DNA of 64,000 nt from Balneola vulgaris DSM 17893 (lineage in GTDB: Bacteria; Bacteroidota; Rhodothermia; Balneolales; Balneolaceae). The stretch covers positions 248,173 through 312,172 of the forward strand of contig NZ_AQXH01000002.1 of assembly GCF_000375465.1 (NCBI RefSeq), given 5' to 3'. The position numbers and the translations under genes are program-made. The notes beneath the pieces are model-generated. The model did not search any database. It was not told the DNA's origin and saw only the letters and a program-made list of their open reading frames with translations. This document shows, piece by piece, positions 45,734 to 53,279 of the stretch; within the stretch, counting starts at the first letter, position 1; each line of letters opens with the position of its first letter.

Positions 45734-46639
45734 ATGATTTCAACCACGCCCCTTGAACGTACATTTAGAGAGACCTTAGCCCCTGATACTTGGGTGGATC
45801 GTCAATCAAAGCATGCCCAAAAAGTGGAAGCATTGATTGGTGATTATCTCATAAAAAGGTCTCAACATGTAAAGAATCCGGTAATGGATTTTTTGTTCGA
45901 GTACTATGCGTTTCGCCCATCCATGTTAAGGCGATGGTCTCCAGGACTTGGAGTAGCCCTTAGCCTTGATGGCCAAGATGCTCTCCAGCTACCAGAATTA
46001 AGCGAATTGAGTGTTGATAGCGAAATTGCCTACCTGAATGCTGATTTATTCCCACAAAAAAGAATACGATCCCTAGGTTGGATTCTAGGCATGTTGCAGA
46101 ATACAGCCAATAAACGTCCTAGTTTTGGTTGTTTTGGCATGCATGAATGGGCAATGGTTTACAAGGCGGAAAAGCCTCGCCATGATCAAGTGCCCTTAAG
46201 AATGGAGCCTGATGATATCGCCACATTTGTGGAATCAAGACCTTTGCTTTGTACTCATTTCGATGCATTTCGGTTTTTTACTCAGCCAGCTCAACCGATG
46301 AATCGCTTTGAGTTAAGTCGAGAGAAATTTGCCGAAACCGAACAACCCGGCTGTATTCATTCGAATATGGACCTGTATAAATGGGCCTTTAAATTATACC
46401 CCTGGATATCTAGCGATATCATTCTACAGGCATTTGAATTGGCCTACGAAGCACGCCTAGTGGATATGAAGGCAAGTCCATACGATTTACGTGATCAAGG
46501 ATTAGATCCCATTTTTATAGAAACCGAGGAAGGCCGAATTGAATACAAAGAAACTCAAGAAGCTATTTTTGAGAAGGGAACGCCAATACGGGAATCGCTT
46601 ATACAAGAATACCAGTATGTACTTTCGGTTATAAGCTGA
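45734..46639 (+). CDS. Conserved protein of unknown function
   Basis: A 301-residue cytoplasmic protein with conserved-looking blocks FEYYAFRPSMLRRWSPG, FGCFGMHEWAMVY, CTHFDAFRFFT and ASPYDLR. Family members are sometimes labelled 3-methyladenine DNA glycosylase, but I see no helix-hairpin-helix motif or glycosylase active site to support that. The pattern of His, Asp and Arg suggests an enzyme. Predicted to be expressed from a leaderless transcript. It overlaps the convergent anmK gene by 11 bases at the 3' end. Confidence 0.6.
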   Translation: MISTTPLERTFRETLAPDTWVDRQSKHAQKVEALIGDYLIKRSQHVKNPVMDFLFEYYAFRPSMLRRWSPGLGVALSLDGQDALQLPELSELSVDSEIAYLNADLFPQKRIRSLGWILGMLQNTANKRPSFGCFGMHEWAMVYKAEKPRHDQVPLRMEPDDIATFVESRPLLCTHFDAFRFFTQPAQPMNRFELSREKFAETEQPGCIHSNMDLYKWAFKLYPWISSDIILQAFELAYEARLVDMKASPYDLRDQGLDPIFIETEEGRIEYKETQEAIFEKGTPIRESLIQEYQYVLSVIS

Positions 46640-47750
46640 TTTTACCGAGTTCCCAATCGCCGCCCGTTACAAGTTCATTCGCTAAGTAAGCCATCAATAC
46701 CGCTTCCTTGGAATCAGCAGAGAACCCTAATTCATCAAAAGGTTTTATAGTGGCATGCTCTAAACGGTCTTGCAATCGTTGCATCATATATTGGTTATGA
46801 ACTCCCCCACCACTTACAAATAGCTCAAACTTCTGCGTACCCACAATGTCATCCAGAGCTCGATGTATACTTTGAACGGTGAACTCCGTTAAAGTAGCGA
46901 TGAGTGTTTCTGCTTCCACCTCAATACTGTAACTCTCCATCAGTTGCTCTACCAGACTTAAGTTGAAATCTTCTTGTCCTGTGGTTTTTGGAAATGGCTT
47001 TCTAAAATAGGGCTCCAATAGTAGATACTTCAGCAATTCGCTATGCACTGATCCTTGCCGTCCAACCTTCCCTTCTTCATCAAATGGTAGATTGAAGTAT
47101 TTCAACATCGCTTCGTTTATCAAGGTGTTGGCTGGGCCAGTATCGGTTGTAAGAACTTCAGACGAGGTTTTTTCGGAAGGCAACCAGGTGAGATTTGCGA
47201 TGCCTCCTAAGTTCAGAAGTACACGATTTTGTTCCACATCTCGAAAAATAGCTTCATCCATTATACCTGCTAATGGCGCCCCTTCTCCTCCTTTTGCGAT
47301 GTGCTTTTGCCTAAAGTCACTGATCGTGGTTATACCCGTTAAAGAAGCTATATGATCCGCATCCACAATTTGAAGTGTACTATTAATAGTCGGTGAGGGA
47401 AGGTGGTAAATGGTTTGCCCATGTGAAGAGATTAAGTCTACCTCCTGAGGAGTTACCCCCCATTCTTCAATGGCTTCAAGCACAGCAGATGCATACCATC
47501 GAGCAAGCTCTGCATTTAACACGCACACTTCCTGTAAATCTACGGTAGGCTTAGAGCGAATAGCTTCGATTCGAGATCGAACTTCCTCCTGATAGGGAAT
47601 GGTTTTAAACGCCTTTAAGCTTGGTTTCTTCCATTTAAATGAACAAAGAGCAATATCTAACCCATCAAGTGAAGTGCCCGACATCAAACCTATTATAGTT
47701 CGCTTGGGCTGTTGAGCAATCTCATAAAGTCTAAGAAGTTTCTTGTTCAT
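46629..47750 (-). CDS. anmK: Anhydro-N-acetylmuramic acid kinase
   Basis: Phosphorylates and opens 1,6-anhydro-MurNAc released by lytic transglycosylases, feeding cell-wall recycling. The 373-residue protein has GLMSGTSLDGLDIALC near the N-terminus, SSHGQTIYHLP, the catalytic-region TISDFRQKHIAKGGEGAPL, LNLGGIANLTWLP and VSGGGVHN. It fits with the lytic transglycosylase and amidase genes in this window. A -7 box lies about 30 bases upstream of the start. Confidence 0.96.
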   Translation of the reverse strand: MNKKLLRLYEIAQQPKRTIIGLMSGTSLDGLDIALCSFKWKKPSLKAFKTIPYQEEVRSRIEAIRSKPTVDLQEVCVLNAELARWYASAVLEAIEEWGVTPQEVDLISSHGQTIYHLPSPTINSTLQIVDADHIASLTGITTISDFRQKHIAKGGEGAPLAGIMDEAIFRDVEQNRVLLNLGGIANLTWLPSEKTSSEVLTTDTGPANTLINEAMLKYFNLPFDEEGKVGRQGSVHSELLKYLLLEPYFRKPFPKTTGQEDFNLSLVEQLMESYSIEVEAETLIATLTEFTVQSIHRALDDIVGTQKFELFVSGGGVHNQYMMQRLQDRLEHATIKPFDELGFSADSKEAVLMAYLANELVTGGDWELGKISL

Positions 47751-47781
47751 GGTTCAAACTCGGAGTATTTTTACAGCAAAT

Positions 47782-47789
47782 CAAACCTA
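47782..47789 (-). promoter_or_regulatory. FCB-type -7 promoter element TAGGTTTG for anmK
   Basis: Exact TAnnTTTG on the minus strand, predicted leader about 26 bases. It lies in the 44-base gap shared with the divergent small acidic protein gene. Confidence 0.45.
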
Positions 47790-47794
47790 TTTAC

Positions 47795-48040
47795 ATGAGC
47801 AATACTGAAGAATTAGATCATCAATCTTTTGAAGAAGATCTTCAATTTCTAATTAAGACCTTAAAAGAAAGTTTCGAATCTACAGACGCACAATTTTATG
47901 TAGACGAGCATAATGACACTTTATATGTGAAGTTAGAAGGTCTCGATGAATATCCTGAAGAAGAAATCGAAGAAATTGCGTCTCCCATATTCGAAGTTCT
48001 GGACTTAGATTTCGATGAGATCATTCTGTTACCACTCTAA
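47795..48040 (+). CDS. Small acidic protein of unknown function
   Basis: An 81-residue, strongly acidic protein (Asp and Glu make up about a third of residues). It has a helical first half and a second half with alternating strand-like segments (YVKLEGLDEYPEEEIEEIA, then a hydrophobic LPL tail). No signal peptide, metal motif or known domain. It is divergent from anmK and 81 bases upstream of thrC on the same strand. A regulatory or adaptor role is only a guess. Confidence 0.65.
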   Translation: MSNTEELDHQSFEEDLQFLIKTLKESFESTDAQFYVDEHNDTLYVKLEGLDEYPEEEIEEIASPIFEVLDLDFDEIILLPL

Positions 48041-48056
48041 ACTGTGGTATTTTTCT

Positions 48057-48085
48057 AGGCACTTTTTTACTTATTTTAAGTGTCT
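48057..48085. promoter_or_regulatory. Imperfect dyad upstream of thrC
   Basis: AGGCACTT and AAGTGTCT pair with one G-T across a 13-base spacer, 37 to 65 bases before the thrC ATG. It could be a weak terminator after the small acidic gene or a control site for thrC. Confidence 0.3.
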
Positions 48086-48121
48086 AATAACTGTACTCTA
48101 AATTTATAATTTTATCCTACG

Positions 48122-49831
48122 ATGAAGAGCTCCAATTCAGGATATACCATGCGGTGCATTAAATGCAATACCGTGAACGACGAAAGAAAAACAAGCACCT
48201 ACTGTACCGAATGTGGTAACGTTTTAGTAATTGAGTACAATGAAGCACGTCCAGAGATTCAATATCCGCTTGAAAACATTCAGCCCGATCCGCTAAAAAA
48301 CCACCCAACGGCACTGCGACGTTTAGATCGATTATCAGAAAAATATGGCGCTGATTTATACGCCAAGCTTGAACTTGAGAACCCAACGGGTTGTTTTAAA
48401 GATCGTGGGAGTTATGTTGAAGTTTTAAAAGCAATGGAGCTAGGAGCTGATGCCATTTGCTTAGCCTCAACTGGGAATATGGCCGCTTCTGTAGCTGCTT
48501 ATGCCTGTTATTTCAAAATTCCTTGTTTTGTATTCGTACCAGAGAAAACTCCGGATGCTAAACTTGCTCAATCCACTATTTACGATGCGACTATCATCCG
48601 AATTAAGGGTGACTTCAGAGCGTGTGAATTGCTTTGTAGAGAGTTCGCTAAATCAGGAAATTATTACCTAGCCGGTGATTACGTATTCAGGCAAGAAGGG
48701 CAAAAGTCCTTTTCTTACGAGCTTGCCGAGCAAGGCCCCATGGATTACGATTATATCTTCGTTCCAATTGGTGCAGGTACAAACTTCGCTGCTATCTACA
48801 AAGGCATGGTTGAAATGAAAGCCGCTGGTGTAATCGATAAGATTCCAAGTTTTGTAGCCGTTCAGCCAGAACAAAGCTCACCGGTTGTTGAAGGTATTTT
48901 CAAGAAAGAAAAAATCATAAAAGAGCAAATTAACACGATGGCCGATGCCGTTGCTGTTGGCGACCCTTTCGATTTCTATAAAGTACTTGAAGGCATTGAA
49001 GCTACCGATGGCAAAGCGTATACCGCCACTGAAAATGAGCTTTTAGATAGCATGAAGGAAATGACGGTGGAGGAAGGTATTTTTACTGAGCCTGCCTGTG
49101 CCATTCCTTTAGCTACATTCAAGAACAACCTCGATACTTTTAAGGGTAAAAAGTGCTTATTTGTACTTACCGGATCAGGACTTAAAGCTGGGCATATAGT
49201 AGCCAAATACTCACTTTCATCGCCCATTTTGGAGCCGAAATTAGAAGGCATTCAAGAGTACATTGAATCTGGCTATCCTAAAATCCAGAAAAGCAGTTGG
49301 GGACAATCTCGCGAAACGGCACTCCCTAGCAATATTAACCTAGAAGAGAATCAGGTTAAACTCTACGAAGAGTATGTGAATGGCATTGAGAAAAAAGGTA
49401 AGACCTTGAAAGAAGAGGAAATCAAAGCCCTGAAATCTCTGGTTTATAGTACCGACACTTCACTGCATTATCCTGTTGAAGTAGTGGATTATAAAATCAC
49501 CATGCGTAAGCACGGCTTAGTTTCTGCAGCCGTTAAATTGCGCATTGAAGACGGCGAAGAAATCATTTCATTAGATCAAGGTGTAGGACCAATGGATGCG
49601 GTATTAACCGCCATCAAAGCGGAAACCGACTCATTCTTACCACTTGTAGTTAAGAATCATGAAGTTGAAATCCTCAGTCCAGATACCGACTCACTAGTAA
49701 TTGTGACCTTAACTTTAGAAAAAGAAGGACATACTTTCACTGCAAAAGCCGCTTCACCCGATACCTTAGAAGCTCTGATTCAAGCATTTGTGAATGGCCT
49801 AGCCATCGCTAATAAAGCACTAGTAGCCTAA
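48122..49831 (+). CDS. thrC: Threonine synthase fused to a LeuA-type regulatory domain
   Basis: A 569-residue fusion. Residues 10-38 form a zinc ribbon (CIKC and CTEC), and 45-375 are a PLP threonine synthase domain with Lys93 in NPTGCFKDRGS, the ASTGNMAAS phosphate loop and IGAGTNFAA; it converts O-phosphohomoserine to threonine. A linker at about 405-445 resembles subdomain II of isopropylmalate synthase. Residues 452-566 match the LeuA dimer/regulatory domain: AAVKLRIEDGEE, the signature QGVGPMDAVLTAI, and a second half LVIVTLTLEKEG with SPDTLEALIQAF. Ordinary threonine synthases of this class stop near 350-430 residues. Feedback by isoleucine or leucine is inferred from that domain's known ligands. 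Confidence 0.9.
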   Translation: MKSSNSGYTMRCIKCNTVNDERKTSTYCTECGNVLVIEYNEARPEIQYPLENIQPDPLKNHPTALRRLDRLSEKYGADLYAKLELENPTGCFKDRGSYVEVLKAMELGADAICLASTGNMAASVAAYACYFKIPCFVFVPEKTPDAKLAQSTIYDATIIRIKGDFRACELLCREFAKSGNYYLAGDYVFRQEGQKSFSYELAEQGPMDYDYIFVPIGAGTNFAAIYKGMVEMKAAGVIDKIPSFVAVQPEQSSPVVEGIFKKEKIIKEQINTMADAVAVGDPFDFYKVLEGIEATDGKAYTATENELLDSMKEMTVEEGIFTEPACAIPLATFKNNLDTFKGKKCLFVLTGSGLKAGHIVAKYSLSSPILEPKLEGIQEYIESGYPKIQKSSWGQSRETALPSNINLEENQVKLYEEYVNGIEKKGKTLKEEEIKALKSLVYSTDTSLHYPVEVVDYKITMRKHGLVSAAVKLRIEDGEEIISLDQGVGPMDAVLTAIKAETDSFLPLVVKNHEVEILSPDTDSLVIVTLTLEKEGHTFTAKAASPDTLEALIQAFVNGLAIANKALVA

Positions 49832-49860
49832 ACGACTCTTCCTCTTTTCAAACAATGTAT

Positions 49861-49918
49861 ATCAACCATGTTTTCAGTTTAACTGAGAGCATGGTTTGAT
49901 ACTCTGTATCTTCTTTTT
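49861..49918. terminator. Probable terminator hairpins between convergent genes
   Basis: ATCAACCATG pairs with CATGGTTTGAT around an inner TCAGT-TTA-ACTGA stem. It is followed by a small GATAC-TCT-GTATC hairpin and TTCTTTTT, between thrC and the convergent membrane-protein gene. Confidence 0.55.
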
Positions 49919-49933
49919 AATACTATTGTATTC

Positions 49934-50647
49934 CTATCCTTTAAAAGAGAATAGAGCAGTAGCTATATCTATCCATATTGGGTTATTACCTAGCGGAATT
50001 ATTAAGTAAACACTTATGTGACCTATAATTACGGCAAGCATGGCTGGGTGCCATCGCTTTAACTTATACATGATTATAAGTGCTGTTATTAGAATCGCAG
50101 GTGTTGTGATCATCGCTAAGTAGGCAAAGCTCATCATAGTACCGTCTGTGAGTAAAATTAATGCAAGTGCAAATCGAGCCAGCGCCGGCATAAGTGCCCA
50201 GAGCACCGATGAAATCATCCAAATGGCATGTTCATCAATTTTCTTAGAGCGCAGAACACCAATAACAACACTGGCAGCAAATCCCGAAATGGATATGATA
50301 TCAAAGAAGGAAACTCCGTAAAGGAATTCATCTGGAGCAACAATGGGATCGATATCAGTTCGAGCAAATCGGATATTCTCTGGAATCATCACTAGTGCTG
50401 AAGCAAAAACGGCTCCCGCAAGGAAAGTCCCAATTCGACCCAACTTACGATGTAGCTTCAGCCTTTTATGAGTAGCTAAATATGGCTGAATGACTATGAA
50501 TACAAACCATAGAGTTGAAGTTAGGCCGTGTACATGATTCCCAAATGAAACGTTTAAGAAGTCGAGATAATAACTTCTCATAAAGCCTAGTACAGCGATA
50601 GAAAATGGTATTAATAACCAATAGTGTAAATTTTTATACCTCTCCAT
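49934..50647 (-). CDS. Multi-pass membrane protein of unknown function
   Basis: A 237-residue protein with about seven hydrophobic helices. Conserved-looking features are the early SFGNHVHG segment, KLHRKLGRIG between helices two and three, and DEHAIWM later; the paired His-containing loops recall DUF2306-type proteins that may bind heme. No soluble domain. Single gene, divergent from dapD. Confidence 0.6.
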   Translation of the reverse strand: MERYKNLHYWLLIPFSIAVLGFMRSYYLDFLNVSFGNHVHGLTSTLWFVFIVIQPYLATHKRLKLHRKLGRIGTFLAGAVFASALVMIPENIRFARTDIDPIVAPDEFLYGVSFFDIISISGFAASVVIGVLRSKKIDEHAIWMISSVLWALMPALARFALALILLTDGTMMSFAYLAMITTPAILITALIIMYKLKRWHPAMLAVIIGHISVYLIIPLGNNPIWIDIATALFSFKG

Positions 50648-50724
50648 ACCCCTTCATTTTTTAAGCTTATAATTAAATAAAATCTGACGATTTAATACAA
50701 CCTGTTCGGTCTTTATAAGAATCT

Positions 50725-50737
50725 GGTTTTTAAAACC
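50725..50737. repeat. Short dyad in the dapD upstream region
   Basis: GGTTTT-T-AAAACC, a perfect 6-1-6 palindrome in the 229-base divergent gap between the membrane-protein gene and dapD. The rest of this gap holds the second dyad and the -7 box listed next, and no open reading frame I can support. Confidence 0.3.
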
Positions 50738-50754
50738 CGATAAATTTCATTTCT

Positions 50755-50771
50755 ACTCATGATATATGAGT
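50755..50771. promoter_or_regulatory. Dyad overlapping the -33 region of the dapD promoter
   Basis: ACTCAT-GATAT-ATGAGT, perfect 6-base arms around 5 bases, ending 10 bases before the predicted -7 box. A good position for an operator. Confidence 0.35.
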
Positions 50772-50781
50772 GCGGAAACCT

Positions 50782-50789
50782 TATCTTTG
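50782..50789 (+). promoter_or_regulatory. FCB-type -7 promoter element TATCTTTG for dapD
   Basis: Exact TAnnTTTG. The predicted transcript starts near 50795, giving an 82-base leader to the ATG at 50877. No TTG at the usual -33 distance. Confidence 0.5.
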
Positions 50790-50876
50790 GGCTGAATTTT
50801 AACCCTCATTAAGAATGGTATTGCATGGAGTGCTGTTCACTTGAACAACACAAGCTATTATTCAAATAATCAAATC

Positions 50877-51623
50877 ATGAATTACGAAGAAGTATTAGAT
50901 AAACTAGAAACTGGAGAGCTTAGATCAGCCAATAAAACTGAAAATGGTTGGGAAGCAAACATCGAAGTAAAACAAGCTATTTTAGAGTCTTTTAAAAATG
51001 GCACGAATACTTCTTTTGAGGGGATTTACGAAGGCTTTGTTGATAAACATAATCTGCCTCCACGTTTCTTTGAGCCAGAAGATGGTGTTCGTTTAGTACC
51101 AGGTGGCTCTTCTGTTCGTCGTGGTGCTTATGTAGCATCGGGGGTAATAATTATGCCACCGGCCTATGTTAATGTTGGTGCTTATGTTGATGAAGGTTCT
51201 ATGGTTGATAGCCATGCATTAGTGGGTTCATGTGCTCAAATTGGTAAGAATGTTCACCTTTCAGCTGGAGTACAAATTGGTGGTGTTTTAGAGCCCGTTG
51301 GTATGAATCCAGTTATCATTGAAGATGATTGCTTTATTGGCGCTGGTGCAGTAATTGTAGAAGGTATACTTGTGAAATCACAAGCCGTAATTGCACCAGG
51401 TGTAGTACTTTCAAAGTCTATTCCTGTTTATGATGCTGTGAATGAAGAAGTACGTGAGCGTGGTGCTGAAATCCCTGAAGGCGCCGTTGTAATACCGGGT
51501 ACACGACCAATGAATAGCGAATGGGCTAAGAATGAAGGTCTTAGTATGGCGTGCCCGATCATCGTGAAGTACCGTGATGACAACAGTAATGCCTCTTTAG
51601 AACTTGAAGAAGCATTGAGATAA
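50877..51623 (+). CDS. dapD: Tetrahydrodipicolinate N-succinyltransferase
   Basis: Adds succinate to tetrahydrodipicolinate in the succinylase branch to diaminopimelate and lysine. The ATG at 50877 gives 248 residues; an in-frame TTG at 50841 would add 12. The first residues align with E. coli DapD about 30 residues in, so the N-terminal domain is short. The left-handed beta-helix follows: [57 protein letters not shown] is recognisable as hexapeptide repeats in two halves, then VLEPVG and IEDDCFIGA. Diaminopimelate also serves peptidoglycan. It converges on lysC-dapB-dapA. Confidence 0.94.
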   Translation: MNYEEVLDKLETGELRSANKTENGWEANIEVKQAILESFKNGTNTSFEGIYEGFVDKHNLPPRFFEPEDGVRLVPGGSSVRRGAYVASGVIIMPPAYVNVGAYVDEGSMVDSHALVGSCAQIGKNVHLSAGVQIGGVLEPVGMNPVIIEDDCFIGAGAVIVEGILVKSQAVIAPGVVLSKSIPVYDAVNEEVRERGAEIPEGAVVIPGTRPMNSEWAKNEGLSMACPIIVKYRDDNSNASLELEEALR

Positions 51624-51647
51624 TTTTTCTGATTGTTTCATTCTATT

Positions 51648-51685
51648 AAAAAAGGCTCGAGTGTTTAACACTTCGAGCCTTTTTT
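51648..51685. terminator. Bidirectional rho-independent terminator
   Basis: GGCTCGAGTG and CACTTCGAGCC with one bulged base, flanked by A-run and T-run, between the convergent dapD and dapA genes. Confidence 0.9.
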
Positions 51686-51717
51686 GTATAAGCGATATAC
51701 TAATCTTAGATACTTAT

Positions 51718-52605
51718 CTAAGCGTTATACCAAACATTGATTTTGCGATCCGCTTCTAATAGCGCCTCTTCGCCTTCCGCCGTTAAATCTTTAACCGACA
51801 ATGGTAAGCGAACGGTGATATTTTTAATCCAACCTTTATGCTGAGCCAACACTTTAGTAGGCACCGGATTGGATGCAGAAAACAGCGCATCTGCCGATTC
51901 TTCCCAGTCACTAAATAAGGCCTCGACGTTTCCTTCAAGCATCAATGCTACCATTTTATGGGTATGCTTTGGCCAAACATTCGAAGCTACGGATACTAAC
52001 CCTACACCACCTTCATTAATGAAAGCTTCGGTAAGCCCATCATCGCCTGAATATAAATCAAGACTCGGGGCGTGATCTCTGAACGCTTTAAAATCTTCCA
52101 CGCTTCCACTAGCCTCTTTGATACCAAGAATGTGGTCAAACTCTTCGGCAAGTCGAGCTGGTACCTCAGGGTGTAATTTCACCCCTGTTCTAGACGGCAC
52201 ATTATAAAGCATACATGGAGTTTTTGTAGTAGCCAATAATGTTTTAAACCACTCAAACTGCCCTTCTTTGCCCGGCTTGGCGTAAAGTGGTGTTACTAAT
52301 AAAAAGCTATCCACTCCCACCTCATCGGCGTACTGTATCAACGCTTTTTGTTCCTCAATATCATGTCCGCCAATGCCTACCATTAACGGTACATCTAAAT
52401 CTAACAAGCGGGTAAATTTGATAATCTCTTTCTTTTCATGGGAACTAAGGTTTAGCCCTTCACCTGTACTACCCAATATTAGAGTACCATTTTTGGCCTG
52501 CTCCTGTTTTCGCAATAGATATTCAAAACTTTCGTAGTCTACCTTTCCATTTTCTAGGAAAGGCGTAATCATTGCGGTATAAAGTGGAAATTCTGGATGG
52601 TTCAT
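51718..52605 (-). CDS. dapA: 4-hydroxy-tetrahydrodipicolinate synthase
   Basis: Condenses pyruvate with aspartate semialdehyde. The 295-residue TIM-barrel protein has LILGSTGEGLNLSSHEK, the tyrosine in YNVPSRTGV and the Schiff-base lysine in GIKEASGSVEDF, then YSGDDGLT. The gene overlaps dapB by four bases and is last in lysC-dapB-dapA. Confidence 0.96.
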   Translation of the reverse strand: MNHPEFPLYTAMITPFLENGKVDYESFEYLLRKQEQAKNGTLILGSTGEGLNLSSHEKKEIIKFTRLLDLDVPLMVGIGGHDIEEQKALIQYADEVGVDSFLLVTPLYAKPGKEGQFEWFKTLLATTKTPCMLYNVPSRTGVKLHPEVPARLAEEFDHILGIKEASGSVEDFKAFRDHAPSLDLYSGDDGLTEAFINEGGVGLVSVASNVWPKHTHKMVALMLEGNVEALFSDWEESADALFSASNPVPTKVLAQHKGWIKNITVRLPLSVKDLTAEGEEALLEADRKINVWYNA

Positions 52606-53279
52606 GATAATCCTGTAACTCTATCGAAAAGCTGACCAAAGGCGTACACGCCATCAGCTAACTCCTCTTGATTTATTAATTGTTCTGCTGCCCAAATGGC
52701 TCCTTCTGCAAAAAGGGCTCTATCTAATGCCTCGTGCTTTAAGGTAATTTCTTCGGTCGCCGTTCGCACCTTAAGTTCATGGATGCCATTTACATCACCC
52801 TCGCGAGCTGATGTTACTTTCACCTCTTTATTCAACCATTCTTTCCATGATAATGCGGTTCCACTTGGTGCGTCTTTTTTATGAACGTGATGCACTTCAT
52901 GGATATGATAGGATGGATTTTTTAAGATATTAGATCCCACTGATATGGCTTCTATACTTTTGCGGATGATATTCATTCCCAAACTAAAGTTCGTTGCAAG
53001 AACCCATCTTGTAGAGGCTTCTTTCACTTGCTTATCCAAATCGTCGGGCCATTCATTCCCTGTACTTCCCCATGCCGCTGGTGTTCCTGATTCCAAAACA
53101 ATGGGCATCAAATCAGGCACGGCATCGCCTGGAACAAAGATGATAACGGCATCACTTTCTTGAAGGGCATCAACAGTAGGTGGATTCGTGGCATCAAAAG
53201 TATGCAAAAGATGCTCTCCCAGCATTTCTACTACCTTCCCTCCCGTTTTACCCGTTCCTATCACAGATATTTTCATCAT
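52602..53279 (-). CDS. dapB: 4-hydroxy-tetrahydrodipicolinate reductase (short form)
   Basis: NAD(P)H-dependent reductase. At 225 residues it is shorter than enterobacterial DapB (about 273), in line with the short Bacteroidota-type enzymes. The dinucleotide fold opens VIGTGKTGGKVVE, and the substrate-binding block HEVHHVHKKDAPSGTAL with the catalytic His and Lys is intact. No spacer separates it from lysC upstream, and it overlaps dapA by four bases. Confidence 0.94.
   Translation of the reverse strand: MMKISVIGTGKTGGKVVEMLGEHLLHTFDATNPPTVDALQESDAVIIFVPGDAVPDLMPIVLESGTPAAWGSTGNEWPDDLDKQVKEASTRWVLATNFSLGMNIIRKSIEAISVGSNILKNPSYHIHEVHHVHKKDAPSGTALSWKEWLNKEVKVTSAREGDVNGIHELKVRTATEEITLKHEALDRALFAEGAIWAAEQLINQEELADGVYAFGQLFDRVTGLS

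Noticed and set aside
45734-46639. Assignment as 3-methyladenine DNA glycosylase
   Set aside because: No helix-hairpin-helix or glycosylase active-site motif is visible; I kept it as unknown.
50648-50876. Lysine riboswitch in front of dapD
   Set aside because: The leader after the predicted start is only about 80 bases and shows no multi-stem lysine aptamer.
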